A stretch of 64,000 bases of DNA from Rhodocyclales bacterium (GTDB taxonomy: Bacteria; Pseudomonadota; Gammaproteobacteria; Burkholderiales; Rhodocyclaceae), in assembly GCA_016235165.1 (NCBI GenBank), contig JACRLX010000021.1, positions 1 to 64,000 of the forward strand, written 5' to 3'. Position 1 is the stretch's first letter, and each line of letters opens with the position of its first letter. The translations under genes and the position numbers were made by a program. The notes below the pieces were generated by a model. That model was not told the DNA's origin, ran no database searches, and saw only the letters and a list, made by a program, of their open reading frames with translations. Of the stretch, positions 26,900 through 36,980 are shown in pieces.

Positions 26900-29458
26900 A
26901 TGCCCGGCACCCGCTACCACCTCGAAGTCAATCCCGAGATCCCGTCGCGCCTGAGTCGCCTCGACGAACTCGCCAACAACCTCTGGTACAGCTGGGATCG
27001 GCCGACGCGCTCGCTGTTCGCGCGGCTTTCCGCCGGGCTCTGGCGCGCCGTGCACCACAGCCCCAAGGCCTTCCTCAAACGCATCGACCAGAAGCGGATC
27101 AACGAGGCGGGCGACGACCCGGTCTTCCTCGGCACCATGAACCGGGTACTCTCGGCCTACGATTCCTATCACGCCGTGCACAAGCTCGACCTGCCGGGCA
27201 AGCCTCAGCTGCAAGGCAGTGACCTGATCGCCTATTTCTGCGCCGAGTTCGGCTTCCACGAAAGCCTGCCGATCTATTCCGGCGGTCTCGGCATCCTCGC
27301 CGGCGATCATTGCAAGGGTGCCTCCGACATGCGCCTGCCTTTCGTCGCCGTCGGCCTGCTCTACCGCCAGGGCTACTTCCGCCAGACCATCGACCGTGAG
27401 GGCCGGCAGACGGCGCATTACGGCGACAACGACTTCGACGACATGCCGATCGAGCCCGTGAGCGGCACCGACGGCAAGGATCTGCGCGTCGGCGTCACCT
27501 TTCCCGGCCGTACCGTGTGGGCACGCATCTGGCGCGCCCGCGTCGGCAACAACCAGCTTTACCTGCTCGACACCCAGCTCGCCGAGAACAGCGAGGCCGA
27601 CCGGGCCATCGCCTACCAGCTTTACGGCGGCGACCGCCGCATCCGCATCGAGCAGGAAATCCTGCTCGGCGTCGGCGGCGCCCGCGCGCTGGCGGCACTG
27701 GGCCTCAAACCCACGGTCTGGCACATCAATGAGGGGCATGCCGCCTTCCTCGTGCTGGAGCGCATCCGCGAACTGGTTACCGGCCAGGGCATGTCATTCG
27801 CCGCCGCGCTGGAAGCCGCGGCGGCCAACACCGTATTCACCACCCATACGGCGGTGCCTGCCGGCCACGACCATTTCGCCGATGACATGGTGATGCACTA
27901 TTTCGGCGAGTTCTGTGCCGCCGCCGGTCTCGACCGCGACGGGCTGCTCGGCATGGGCCGCGTCGGCAACCATGGCGGCGAATTCAACATGACGGCGCTG
28001 GCGCTGCGCGGCTCGCGCTTCCACAACGGCGTCTCGCGCATCCATGGCGACGTTTCGGCGAGCATCTGCGCCGGCATGTGGCCACAGGTGACGCCGCCGG
28101 AAAATCCCATGGATTACGTCACCAATGCGGTGCACGTACCGACCTTCCTCGCCACCGACTGGTATGAAACCTTCGATCGCCACCTCGGTCTCGGCTGGCA
28201 GCACCGCCTCACCGACCAGTCCTGCTGGAACGGCGTGCACAAGATCCCCGACCAGATCTTCTGGAGCATCCGCCAGTCGCTGAAGGCCCAGCTGCTGTAC
28301 CTGGTGCATAGCCGCGTACGCCAGCAGCACCTGCGCAACCAGGGCTCGGAGGCCCACCTCGACCGCGTCCTGAGGAGCGCCGATCCCAACAACCCGACGG
28401 TGTTGACCATAGGCTTCGCCCGTCGCTTCGCCACCTACAAGCGCGCCACGCTGCTGTTCAACAACCTCGACTGGCTGCGCGAAATCCTCTCCGATTGCGC
28501 CCGTCCGGTGCTGTTCATTTTCGCCGGCAAGGCGCACCCGGCCGACGAACCCGGTCGGGAGTTGATCCGCCAGATCGCCGACCTTTCACGCAAGCGCGAG
28601 TTCGAGGGCCGCATCCTGCTGGTCGAAGGCTACGACCTGCACTTGGCGCGGCGCATGGTGGCCGGCGTGGACGTGTGGCTCAACAATCCGATCTACCCGC
28701 TGGAAGCCTCGGGCACCTCGGGCATGAAGGCGGCGATCAACGGTGCCATCAACCTTTCGGTGCTCGACGGCTGGTGGGGCGAGGGCTACGACGGCAAGAA
28801 CGGCTGGGCGATCAAGCCGGCGGCGGAAGGCCTCGACCCCTCGGAGCGCGACGCCGACGAGGCGCGCACGCTCTATGAACTGTTGCAGGACAGCGTGATA
28901 CCGATGTACTACCGCAGCACCTCGCTCGGCTATTCGCCGGAATGGGTGGCGATGGCCAAGCAGTCGATCGCCTCGATCATGCCGCGTTACAACATGCAGC
29001 GCATGCTGACCGACTATGCCGAGAAGTTCTATTCGCCTGCCGCCGAACAGTGGCGCCGTTACTCCAGCGCCGACTTTGCCGGCGCGCGCAGCGTCGCCGA
29101 GTGGAAGGCGCGGGTGCGCGCCGCCTGGCCGCGCATCGCCATCCGCCGCCTCGACCAGGCCGCGCCGCGCATCCGCTACGGCGAGACGATGCGCTTCGAG
29201 GTCGCGGTCCAGCTCGACGGCCTGACGCCGGGCGACCTGGCCGTGGAAATGGTGTTCACCCGCCCCGGCGAGCCGACCACGGTGCGTGCCCGCCGCTATG
29301 CGCTGAAGCACGAGCGCGCGCTGGACAGCGGCGAGCACCTGTTCGCCCGCGAACTGACGCCCGACCAGTGCGGCAAGATGGAATACCGCATCCGCGTCTA
29401 TCCCACCCACGAACTGCTGACCCATCCCTTCGAGATGGGCATGATGCTCTGGCTGTGA
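26900..29458 (+). CDS. glgP: alpha-glucan (glycogen/maltodextrin) phosphorylase
   Basis: This 852-residue GT35 phosphorylase releases glucose-1-phosphate from alpha-glucans using PLP. The PLP lysine lies in EASGTSGMKAAINGAINLSVLDGWW. The N-terminal NLWYSWDRPTRSLF and FHESLPIYSGGLGILAGDH are typical of the divergent AlgP/MalP branch found in thermophiles and actinobacteria, not the E. coli GlgP branch. The stop overlaps the pgi start (TGATG). Confidence 0.94.
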   Translation: MPGTRYHLEVNPEIPSRLSRLDELANNLWYSWDRPTRSLFARLSAGLWRAVHHSPKAFLKRIDQKRINEAGDDPVFLGTMNRVLSAYDSYHAVHKLDLPGKPQLQGSDLIAYFCAEFGFHESLPIYSGGLGILAGDHCKGASDMRLPFVAVGLLYRQGYFRQTIDREGRQTAHYGDNDFDDMPIEPVSGTDGKDLRVGVTFPGRTVWARIWRARVGNNQLYLLDTQLAENSEADRAIAYQLYGGDRRIRIEQEILLGVGGARALAALGLKPTVWHINEGHAAFLVLERIRELVTGQGMSFAAALEAAAANTVFTTHTAVPAGHDHFADDMVMHYFGEFCAAAGLDRDGLLGMGRVGNHGGEFNMTALALRGSRFHNGVSRIHGDVSASICAGMWPQVTPPENPMDYVTNAVHVPTFLATDWYETFDRHLGLGWQHRLTDQSCWNGVHKIPDQIFWSIRQSLKAQLLYLVHSRVRQQHLRNQGSEAHLDRVLRSADPNNPTVLTIGFARRFATYKRATLLFNNLDWLREILSDCARPVLFIFAGKAHPADEPGRELIRQIADLSRKREFEGRILLVEGYDLHLARRMVAGVDVWLNNPIYPLEASGTSGMKAAINGAINLSVLDGWWGEGYDGKNGWAIKPAAEGLDPSERDADEARTLYELLQDSVIPMYYRSTSLGYSPEWVAMAKQSIASIMPRYNMQRMLTDYAEKFYSPAAEQWRRYSSADFAGARSVAEWKARVRAAWPRIAIRRLDQAAPRIRYGETMRFEVAVQLDGLTPGDLAVEMVFTRPGEPTTVRARRYALKHERALDSGEHLFARELTPDQCGKMEYRIRVYPTHELLTHPFEMGMMLWL

Positions 29459-31104
29459 TGAAACCCGCCGTCGCCAGCGTCTGGAAGCAGCTTGGCGCCG
29501 CCGCCGAGGCCTTGCGCGAATGTCACCTGCGCGACATGTTTGCCGCCGACGCGGAGCGTTTTGCCAACCACTCGGCGGTCTGGCACGACTGGCTGCTGGA
29601 TTACTCGAAGCAGCGCGTCGATGCCAATGCCATGTCGCTGCTGCGCGCGCTGTGGCTGGTGGCCGACATGCCGGACTGGATTGCGCGCATGCGCGCAGGC
29701 GAACCCATCAACCACACCGAACGCCGCGCCGCGCTGCACATCGCGCTGCGCCATCCGGCCGGCAAGGGGACTATCGCCCATACCGGCAGGGACGTGATGC
29801 CCGCGGTGCATGCCGAACTGGCGAAGATGCGTCGCTTCTGCACCGAAATCCACGGCCGCCACTGGCGCGGCGCCACCGGCGAGCCGATCACGGACGTGGT
29901 GAACATCGGCATCGGCGGCTCCGACCTTGGACCGCGCATGGCCACCCAGGCGCTGGCCGCCCACCGCCACCGCGATATTCGCGTGCATTACGTCGCCAAC
30001 CTCGACGCCGCCGACCTTGCCACCGTACTATCGGGGCTGCGCCCCGCCACCACGCTGTTCGTCATCGCCAGCAAGACTTTCACCACCCAGGAGACCATGC
30101 AGAACGCCGCCTCGGCGCGCGCCTGGCTGGTCGCGGCATTGGGCGAAGCAGCGGTGGCACGCCACTTCGTCGCCGTATCGACCAACCTCGGCGAGGTGGC
30201 GCGCTTCGGCATCGACCCGGCCAATGCCTTCGCCTTCTGGGACTGGGTCGGCGGCCGCTATTCACTGTGGTCGGTGATCGGCCTGCCGCTGGCGCTGGCC
30301 ATCGGCTTCGACAATTTCGAGAAGCTGCTGGCCGGGGCGCATGCCATGGACGAACATTTCTTCGCCGCGCCACCGGAAGCCAACCTGCCCGGCCTGCTCG
30401 CCCTGCTCGAAATCTGGAACACGAATTTCCTCGGCGCCGACAACCGCGCCCTGCTGCCCTACAGCCAGTCGCTGGGTCTGCTGCCGCGCTACCTGCAACA
30501 GCTGGAAATGGAATCCAACGGCAAGCAGATCGACCGCCAGGGGCAGCCCTTGAACCACGCCACGTCGCCCATCGTCTGGGGCGAGGCGGGCACCAACGGC
30601 CAGCACGCCTTTTACCAGTTGATACACCAGGGCGGCCGTCTGATTCCCTGTGAATTCATTGTCTGCCGGGAGGCCGATTTCGATCTGCCCGGCCACCACG
30701 AAAAGCTGCTGGCCAACTGCTTCGCCCAGGCCGAAGCCCTAATGCGCGGCAAGACCCTGGCCGAAACCACGGCTGAACTGAGCTCCGCCGGCCTGCCCGC
30801 GGACGAGGTGGCCCGCCTTGCGCCCTATCGCAGCTTTCCCGGCAACCAGCCTTCGACCACGCTGTTGCTGCCGCGCCTCGATCCGTTCAACCTCGGCGCC
30901 CTGATCGCCCTCTACGAGCACAAGGTGTTCGCCGAAAGCGTGATCTGGGACATCAATCCCTTCGACCAATGGGGCGTGGAATACGGCAAGCAGCTCGCCA
31001 GCCGCTTGTTGCCGATCATCGAGGGCAAGGCCGATACCACCGGACTGGACAGTTCAACCCGAGGATTGATCGCCTGGGTCAGCGCGAACACCACGGCGGG
31101 CTGA
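29458..31104 (+). CDS. pgi: glucose-6-phosphate isomerase
   Basis: The 548-residue product interconverts glucose-6-phosphate and fructose-6-phosphate. Signatures: IGIGGSDLGP, GGRYSLWSVIGLP, ESNGK, GEAGTNGQHAFYQLIHQG and DQWGVEYGKQLA. ATG 29458 overlaps the glgP stop, giving translational coupling. Its position in the glycogen operon links glucose-6-phosphate supply to storage and mobilisation. Confidence 0.97.
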   Translation: MKPAVASVWKQLGAAAEALRECHLRDMFAADAERFANHSAVWHDWLLDYSKQRVDANAMSLLRALWLVADMPDWIARMRAGEPINHTERRAALHIALRHPAGKGTIAHTGRDVMPAVHAELAKMRRFCTEIHGRHWRGATGEPITDVVNIGIGGSDLGPRMATQALAAHRHRDIRVHYVANLDAADLATVLSGLRPATTLFVIASKTFTTQETMQNAASARAWLVAALGEAAVARHFVAVSTNLGEVARFGIDPANAFAFWDWVGGRYSLWSVIGLPLALAIGFDNFEKLLAGAHAMDEHFFAAPPEANLPGLLALLEIWNTNFLGADNRALLPYSQSLGLLPRYLQQLEMESNGKQIDRQGQPLNHATSPIVWGEAGTNGQHAFYQLIHQGGRLIPCEFIVCREADFDLPGHHEKLLANCFAQAEALMRGKTLAETTAELSSAGLPADEVARLAPYRSFPGNQPSTTLLLPRLDPFNLGALIALYEHKVFAESVIWDINPFDQWGVEYGKQLASRLLPIIEGKADTTGLDSSTRGLIAWVSANTTAG

Positions 31105-31109
31105 CCCCC

Positions 31110-32969
31110 ATGGGGACTACGCCGCATCCCCTAGCGGCGCCCACGGCGTCGATCGACCAGGCCATCGCCCAAGGGCGGACGCTGCACGCTGCCGGTGCCA
31201 GCATGGAGGCACTGGAACTCACACGTGAGGCACTGAAATACGACTCCAACCACGTTGGCCTGTTGATCAATCTGGGCATTTTCGCCGCATCAGTGGGCGA
31301 CCGGCCCACCGCCGAGGGTGCCTATCGCCGCGCCTTGGCCGTGCGCCCCGACCTGGCCGAAGCCTGGAACAACCTGGGAAACCTGCTGGCCAGCAGCCGC
31401 AGTTATGACGATGCGGAGGCTGCCTACCGCAAGGCAATTGAGATCCGCCCTGGCTATGGAAGGGCACACCTCAACCTTGGCCTGCTGTTCGTGGACCTCG
31501 GCCGTCACGAGGACGCGGCAACAGCCTTTCAAGCGGCAATTGACCTACAGCCGGATTCTCCCGATGCCCATGGCAACTTGGCAGCAGTAATGCTCAAGCT
31601 GGGGCGCTTTACCGAGGCCGTATCGGCCTGCCGCGAGGCACTTGCCATCAAGCCCGGTCATGTTTCTGCCATCAGCAATCTGTGCCTGGCCTTGGTCGAA
31701 CTTGACTCCCTTGAGGAAGCCAAGTCAGTCTACGAGCTGGCAAAGGAATCGGGCATCGAATCGGCTTCGCTGGATTTCAGCCTTGGCAATCTTTACTGGC
31801 GCCACGGAAAATTTGCCGACGCGGAAGCACGATTTCGCTCCACCCTCGCAATCGACCCGGGCTACCCGCTGGCATGGAACAACCTGGGGGGCGTCTTGCT
31901 GGAGGCCAGGCGCCCAATTGAAGCCGAGGCCGCCTTTCGACGGGAACTGGATCGGGACCGCGGAACCCCAGAAGCACGCTGGAATCTGGCGATGCTGCTG
32001 CTGGGACAGGGACGCTATGAAGAAGGGTGGCGGGAATACGAGGTACGACTGGGTGAAGTCGCAGGTGGCGGGCTGTCGGAGGTGAAATTGTTGGAGCCAG
32101 CGCGTCCCGACGCGCCGTACCGGCTTCCCCGCTTGTGGTTGGGGGAGGCGCTTGAAGGAAAGAAAATCGTCGCCTGGTCGGAAGGTGGCTTCGGTGACGA
32201 AATTCAGTTCGCACGCTTCATTCCCATGCTTCGTCAGCGTGGGGCCCGTCATGTCACCCTTGTCTGTCGGAGTGAACTGAAGCCACTTTTCGAGGCTGGC
32301 CAGCTCGCAGACCAGGTCATAAGCAAGGACACTTGGCAGGATTCGATGGCCGACAAATACGATGTCTGGTGCCCGTTCCTCAGCCTTCCCCATCGATTGG
32401 CAATCACGCTCGAAACCCTGCCCGCCCGGATCCCCTACCTTTCTGCTGTACCCGGGCGAATCGAGAAATGGCGCCTACGCCTTGCTGGCGAGGGATTGCG
32501 AATCGGATTGGTGTGGCGCGGCAATCCGAACCATGATTTCGACGGCTCGCGCTCCTTGCCTAGCCTTTCCATGCTTGCCCCCCTTTGGTCTGTGCCCGGT
32601 TTGCGCTTCTTCAGCCTTCAGAGGGGGCTAGGCGAAGACGAGGCCAGGACCCCGCTGCCAGGTCAGCCGCTGATACATCTTGGCAGCGAACTCGGCGACT
32701 TCGCCGATACCGCCGCAATCGTCAGCCAGCTTGACCTTCTCATTACCGTCGATACCTCGAGTGCCCACCTTTCCGCCGCCTGCGGAAAATCGACCTGGAT
32801 ACTCGTGCCTGGCCATCGACCCGATTGGCGCTGGCTGACCGATCGCGACGACTCGCCCTGGTATCCCGGCGTGGTTCGCCTGTTCCGGCAGCAACCCGGA
32901 ACAGATTGGCAATTGGTAATCGAGAACCTGCACCAGGCCCTGGAACGGTTTCGACACGATCACACGTGA
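31110..32969 (+). CDS. TPR protein with GT9/GT41-like C-terminal domain
   Basis: The product has 619 residues. About eight tetratricopeptide repeats (residues about 15-320, e.g. AEAWNNLGNLLASSRSYDDAEAAYRKAIEIRPGY in pieces of 34) are followed by a glycosyltransferase-B-like domain with WSEGGFGDEIQFARFIP, GLVWRGNP, SLPSLSMLAPL, DTAAIVSQLDLLITVDTSSAHL and DDSPWYP. Such proteins are annotated in other bacteria as protein or LPS glycosyltransferases; substrate unknown. It starts 5 bases after pgi. Base composition looks less G+C-rich than the flanking glycogen genes, hinting at later acquisition. Confidence 0.8.
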   Translation: MGTTPHPLAAPTASIDQAIAQGRTLHAAGASMEALELTREALKYDSNHVGLLINLGIFAASVGDRPTAEGAYRRALAVRPDLAEAWNNLGNLLASSRSYDDAEAAYRKAIEIRPGYGRAHLNLGLLFVDLGRHEDAATAFQAAIDLQPDSPDAHGNLAAVMLKLGRFTEAVSACREALAIKPGHVSAISNLCLALVELDSLEEAKSVYELAKESGIESASLDFSLGNLYWRHGKFADAEARFRSTLAIDPGYPLAWNNLGGVLLEARRPIEAEAAFRRELDRDRGTPEARWNLAMLLLGQGRYEEGWREYEVRLGEVAGGGLSEVKLLEPARPDAPYRLPRLWLGEALEGKKIVAWSEGGFGDEIQFARFIPMLRQRGARHVTLVCRSELKPLFEAGQLADQVISKDTWQDSMADKYDVWCPFLSLPHRLAITLETLPARIPYLSAVPGRIEKWRLRLAGEGLRIGLVWRGNPNHDFDGSRSLPSLSMLAPLWSVPGLRFFSLQRGLGEDEARTPLPGQPLIHLGSELGDFADTAAIVSQLDLLITVDTSSAHLSAACGKSTWILVPGHRPDWRWLTDRDDSPWYPGVVRLFRQQPGTDWQLVIENLHQALERFRHDHT

Positions 32970-32985
32970 TGAACGCCATCCTCCC

Positions 32986-34596
32986 ATGGAATCGGCAGAA
33001 GGATTGATCGCGCAAGCGGTCGAGCTATCCAGATCCGGACGGTACGCAGAAGCCCTGGCCGCGACGGAGCGCGGCCTCGCGATCACGCCCGATCACGCCG
33101 GCCTCCACAACAACAGGGGAGTATTCGCCTTTCGCCTTGGCGATCAGGAGATCGCCGAATCGGCCTACCGGCGCGCCCTCGAAATTCGTCCGGACTATGC
33201 CGAAGCTTGGAACAACCTGGGTAACCTGCTCGTCGCACAAGGTCAACCTGATGCGGCCGAGACGGCCTATCGTGCGGCTATCGAAGCGCGACCGGACTAC
33301 CCCAACGCGCTGAAGGGACTGGCCCACCTGTTGCTGGAACGAGGACGTCCCAAGGACGCAGAACCGCTGCTCAAGACCAGCTTGCGTCTCGTCTCTGGCG
33401 ATGTGGCAGCGTTGGTCGACCTGTCCGCGGCCTATCTCGGCTCGGGCCGCGAGGCCGAGGCGGCAGATACCTGTCGCCGCATCCTCGGTCTCGACCCGGA
33501 CAATGTCGCCGCGTTGACCAACCTTGGCGTCGCACTGATGGAATCCCGATGCTTCGGCGACGCCGAAAAGGCATTCAGGCACGCGCTGCGATCCTGCCCG
33601 GGAGATCGAAATGCCCGCTATGCCCTGGCGGGATTGCTGCTGATGCAAGGCCGGTTGGCAGAGGGATGGACGCATTTCGAGGTCCGCCTCGATGCCATCC
33701 TGGCTAACCCGAATTTCGTGCTCAACATTGCAAGGCCGGGTGGTGCCTCGCTGCCACTCTGGCGCGGCGAGTCCCTGGTCGGCAAATCCCTGCTCGTCTG
33801 GCCAGAAGCCGGATTCGGTGACGAGATCCAGTTTGTTCGCCACGTACCGCTGCTGCGGCGCCTGGGCTTGCGGCACCTGAGCCTGGCCTGCAGTCCGGCG
33901 CTCAAGCGCTTGTTTGAGGGGCAATCCCTGGCCGACCGTGTATTCGCGATCGACGAGTGGACGCCGGACATGGCAGAGCACCACAATGCGTGGTGCCCGT
34001 TGCTGAGCCTGCCGTTGCGCACCCGGACAACGCTGGAAACACTTCCGGCGAGCTTGCCCTATCTTGCAGCCGACCCGGTACTGCAGGCACGCTGGAAAGC
34101 GCGCGTCGCTCCGGCAGCCCTGCACGTCGGACTGGTCTGGAAGGGCAGCGTCGGACACCCCAGGGACTCAGTGCGCTCCTTGCCTGATTTGTCGATCCTC
34201 GCTCCGCTCGGCGCGGTACCGGGAATCGGATTTATCAGCCTGCAGAAATGCGCGGGCGAAGACGAAGCCGCGTCACCACCGCCAGGGCTGGAGCTGGCGA
34301 ACCTGGGCAAGGAGATCCGGGACTTCGCCGACACGGCTGCCATCATCAGCCACCTCGACCTGGTCATCACGGTGGATACTGCGGTGGCGCATCTTTCCGC
34401 CGCCATGGGCAAGCCGGTCTGGATACTTCTCGCGGCAAAAGGAACTGACTGGCGCTGGCTGACCGATCGCAACGACTCGCCTTGGTACCCGGGCGTCGTG
34501 CGACTTTTCAGGCAAGGTCCTGCCGATGACTGGACGAATGTCGTGGCCCGCGTGGTAGCCTCGTTAAGGGAATGGATGGATTGTCGGGCTGAGTAA
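32986..34596 (+). CDS. second TPR protein with GT9/GT41-like domain
   Basis: This 536-residue product is a paralogue of the preceding gene. TPR units occupy residues about 1-240. The C-terminal domain is the same, with WPEAGFGDEIQFVRHVPLL, GLVWKGS, SLPDLSILAPL, DTAAIISHLDLVITVDTAVAHL and DRNDSPWYPGVVRLF. The two probably arose by tandem duplication, this one having fewer TPR units. A ribosome site is not obvious. It ends 4 bases before glgA, so it is in the same operon. Confidence 0.8.
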   Translation: MESAEGLIAQAVELSRSGRYAEALAATERGLAITPDHAGLHNNRGVFAFRLGDQEIAESAYRRALEIRPDYAEAWNNLGNLLVAQGQPDAAETAYRAAIEARPDYPNALKGLAHLLLERGRPKDAEPLLKTSLRLVSGDVAALVDLSAAYLGSGREAEAADTCRRILGLDPDNVAALTNLGVALMESRCFGDAEKAFRHALRSCPGDRNARYALAGLLLMQGRLAEGWTHFEVRLDAILANPNFVLNIARPGGASLPLWRGESLVGKSLLVWPEAGFGDEIQFVRHVPLLRRLGLRHLSLACSPALKRLFEGQSLADRVFAIDEWTPDMAEHHNAWCPLLSLPLRTRTTLETLPASLPYLAADPVLQARWKARVAPAALHVGLVWKGSVGHPRDSVRSLPDLSILAPLGAVPGIGFISLQKCAGEDEAASPPPGLELANLGKEIRDFADTAAIISHLDLVITVDTAVAHLSAAMGKPVWILLAAKGTDWRWLTDRNDSPWYPGVVRLFRQGPADDWTNVVARVVASLREWMDCRAE

Positions 34597-34600
34597 GCGA

Positions 34601-36046
34601 ATGCAAATACTGTTTGCAACATCAGAATTGGCGCCCTGGGTCAAGACCGGCGGCCTGGGCGACGTGGCCGGCACACTGCCGGCGGCGCTGCGCGCGCTGG
34701 GCCATGACGTGCGCGTGCTGGTGCCGGCCTACCCGGCGCTGCTGCGGGCGTTTCCCGATGCGCTGGAAATCGCGCGTCCGCACTGGCTGGGGGGGCTGCT
34801 GCCGACACCCAGCCTGCGCCAGGCGCTGGCCGGCGACGGCACGCCGCTGCTGCTGCTCGATTACCCGCATTATTTCGACCGCGCCGGCAACCCCTACCTC
34901 GGCCCCGAGGGCCGCGACTGGCTCGACAACCACTTGCGCTTCGGCCTGCTGTCGCGCGTGGCCGCCTGGCTGGGTTCGGAAGCCAGCACCCTGGACTGGA
35001 CGCCGGACATCATCCACTGCAACGACTGGCAGACCGGCCTGGCCCCGGCCTACCTCGCCTATCGCGCCGAACGCCGCGCGAAATCGCTGGTCACGATACA
35101 TAACCTCGCCTTCCAGGGCCTCTTCGACCATGCGGCGCTGTTCGAGCTCGGCCTGCCCGACGCAGCCTGGACCATCGACGGCGTAGAGTTTTACGGCCAC
35201 CTCTCCTTCCTCAAGGCCGGGCTGCAACATGCCACCGCGATCAGCACGGTCAGCCCGAGCTACGCCCGCGAGATCCAGACCGAAGCCGAAGGCATGGGCA
35301 TGGCCGGCCTGTTGCGACATCGTTCGGCGCGATTGTCGGGCATCCTCAACGGCATTGACACGCGCGAGTGGGACCCGGCCCGCGATCGCCATCTGCCCCA
35401 TCCCTACGGTCCGCGCCGGCTGGAGCACAAGGCCATCATCAAGGCCAGCCTGCAGGCGGAAGTGGGGTTGGAGCTACGGGCCGATCTGCCCCTGCTGGCG
35501 GTGGTCAGCCGCCTCACGGAACAGAAGGGCCTCGACTTGTTCCTCGATGTCGCGGCGCAAGCGCTTTCGCTACCGGCGCAGATCGTCGTCCTCGGCAGCG
35601 GAGCGCACGGGCTGGAGCACGGCTGGACCGCCTTCGCCCACCGCCACCCCGGCCTCTGCGCGGTTCGCATCGGTTTCGACGAGGGGCTGGCGCATCGCAT
35701 CGAGGCCGGCGCCGATATCTTCGTCATGCCCTCGCGCTTCGAGCCTTGCGGCCTCAACCAGATGTACAGCCTGCGCTACGGCACGCCACCCGTGGTGCGC
35801 GCCACCGGCGGCCTGGCCGACACCGTGATCGACGCCGCCGACGAAAAACACGGCAACGGTTTCGTCTTCGGCCCGGCGACGGGCGAGGCCCTGTTCGCGG
35901 CGCTGCAACGCGCGGCCGGCGCATTCCACGACCCGTCCCTCTGGCGCAGGCTGCAAAAGCACGGCATGGCACGCGATTCCAGCTGGCGCGAAGCCGCCGG
36001 CCGCTATGTCCAACTCTACGAATCCATCCTGCGCGAGCCATCATGA
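34601..36046 (+). CDS. glgA: glycogen synthase (ADP-glucose)
   Basis: This 481-residue GT5 enzyme extends glycogen from ADP-glucose. The N-terminal KTGGLGDVAGTLP binds ADP-glucose. The C-terminal SRLTEQKGLDL and SRFEPCGLNQMYSLRYGT, with the catalytic Glu, are intact. It lies far from glgC within the operon, after the TPR pair, and overlaps folA by ATGA. Confidence 0.97.
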   Translation: MQILFATSELAPWVKTGGLGDVAGTLPAALRALGHDVRVLVPAYPALLRAFPDALEIARPHWLGGLLPTPSLRQALAGDGTPLLLLDYPHYFDRAGNPYLGPEGRDWLDNHLRFGLLSRVAAWLGSEASTLDWTPDIIHCNDWQTGLAPAYLAYRAERRAKSLVTIHNLAFQGLFDHAALFELGLPDAAWTIDGVEFYGHLSFLKAGLQHATAISTVSPSYAREIQTEAEGMGMAGLLRHRSARLSGILNGIDTREWDPARDRHLPHPYGPRRLEHKAIIKASLQAEVGLELRADLPLLAVVSRLTEQKGLDLFLDVAAQALSLPAQIVVLGSGAHGLEHGWTAFAHRHPGLCAVRIGFDEGLAHRIEAGADIFVMPSRFEPCGLNQMYSLRYGTPPVVRATGGLADTVIDAADEKHGNGFVFGPATGEALFAALQRAAGAFHDPSLWRRLQKHGMARDSSWREAAGRYVQLYESILREPS

Positions 36047-36537
36047 GTGAAACCAAGCTGATCCTGATCGCTGCTCTCGCCCGCAATGGAGTGATCGGCA
36101 AGGACAACCGCCTGCCCTGGCACCTGCCGGCCGACTTGCGGCACTTCAAGGCGCTGACCGGCGGCCATGCCGTGATCATGGGACGCAAGACCTGGGAATC
36201 GCTGCCGGAAAAATTCCGTCCCCTGCCCGGCCGGCAGAACATCGTCGTCACCCGCAATGCCGCCTACCGCGCGGAAGGCGCCAGCGTGGCGGCCTCGCTG
36301 CCCGCCGCGATTGCCGCCGCGCGGGGATCGCAGGCCTTTGTCATCGGCGGCGCGGAACTCTACGCCGCGGCGCTGGCCGAGGCCGGCCGCCTGGAACTCA
36401 CCGAAATCGACCGCGACTACGAGGGCGACACCCGCTTCCCGGCACGCGACCCGGCGCAATGGCGCGAGATCACGCGCGAGGCGCACACGGACGACGACGG
36501 GCTGGACTACGCCTTTGTGAGCTACGAGCGGATCTAG
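36043..36537 (+). CDS. folA: dihydrofolate reductase
   Basis: The product has 164 residues from ATG 36043, which overlaps the glgA stop. It reduces dihydrofolate with NADPH. Signatures: ALARNGVIGKDNRLPWHLPADLRHF in pieces, GRKTWESLP, FVIGGAELY and the terminal YAFVSYER. Folate genes usually pair folA with thyA; here thyA is 18 kb away and folA rides at the end of the glycogen operon. Its last 4 bases overlap the convergent AHSA1 gene. Confidence 0.96.
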   Translation: MSETKLILIAALARNGVIGKDNRLPWHLPADLRHFKALTGGHAVIMGRKTWESLPEKFRPLPGRQNIVVTRNAAYRAEGASVAASLPAAIAAARGSQAFVIGGAELYAAALAEAGRLELTEIDRDYEGDTRFPARDPAQWREITREAHTDDDGLDYAFVSYERI

Positions 36538-36980
36538 CCTGGAATCTCCGCCTCCACCAATTGCCCCAGCAGCAGCAGCGATTCCTGCCAGCCGAGGTAG
36601 CAGGCCTCGGTCGGGATCGCCTCGGGGATGCCTTCCTGCACGATATGCACCTCCGTGCCGCAGGACACGCCGCGCAGCACGATGGTCGTCACCATCATGC
36701 CCGGCAGGTTGGGGTCGTCGAAGCCATCCGTGTGACGGATGCGTTCGTTGGGTACCAGTTCGAGATAGCCGCCGCCGAAGGAATGCGTGGCCCCGCTGCT
36801 GAAATTGGTGAAGGACATGCGATAGCTGCCGCCGACACGTGCGTCGAGGTGATGTACCTTGCCGGTGAAGCCGTGCGGCGGCAACCACTTCGCCATCGCA
36901 TCGGCATCGAGAAAGGCACGGTAGATGCGCTCGGCTGGGGCGCGCAGGACGCGGTGCAGGGTCACGGTTCCGCTGGGCAT
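36534..36980 (-). CDS. AHSA1/SRPBCC domain protein
   Basis: This 148-residue single-domain protein is of the activator-of-Hsp90-like START/SRPBCC fold. It has HRVLRAPAERIYRAFLDADAMAKWLPP at the N-terminus and GWQESLLLLGQLVE at the C-terminus. Family members bind small hydrophobic ligands; no specific function can be assigned. Single gene, convergent with folA. Confidence 0.85.
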   Translation of the reverse strand: MPSGTVTLHRVLRAPAERIYRAFLDADAMAKWLPPHGFTGKVHHLDARVGGSYRMSFTNFSSGATHSFGGGYLELVPNERIRHTDGFDDPNLPGMMVTTIVLRGVSCGTEVHIVQEGIPEAIPTEACYLGWQESLLLLGQLVEAEIPG

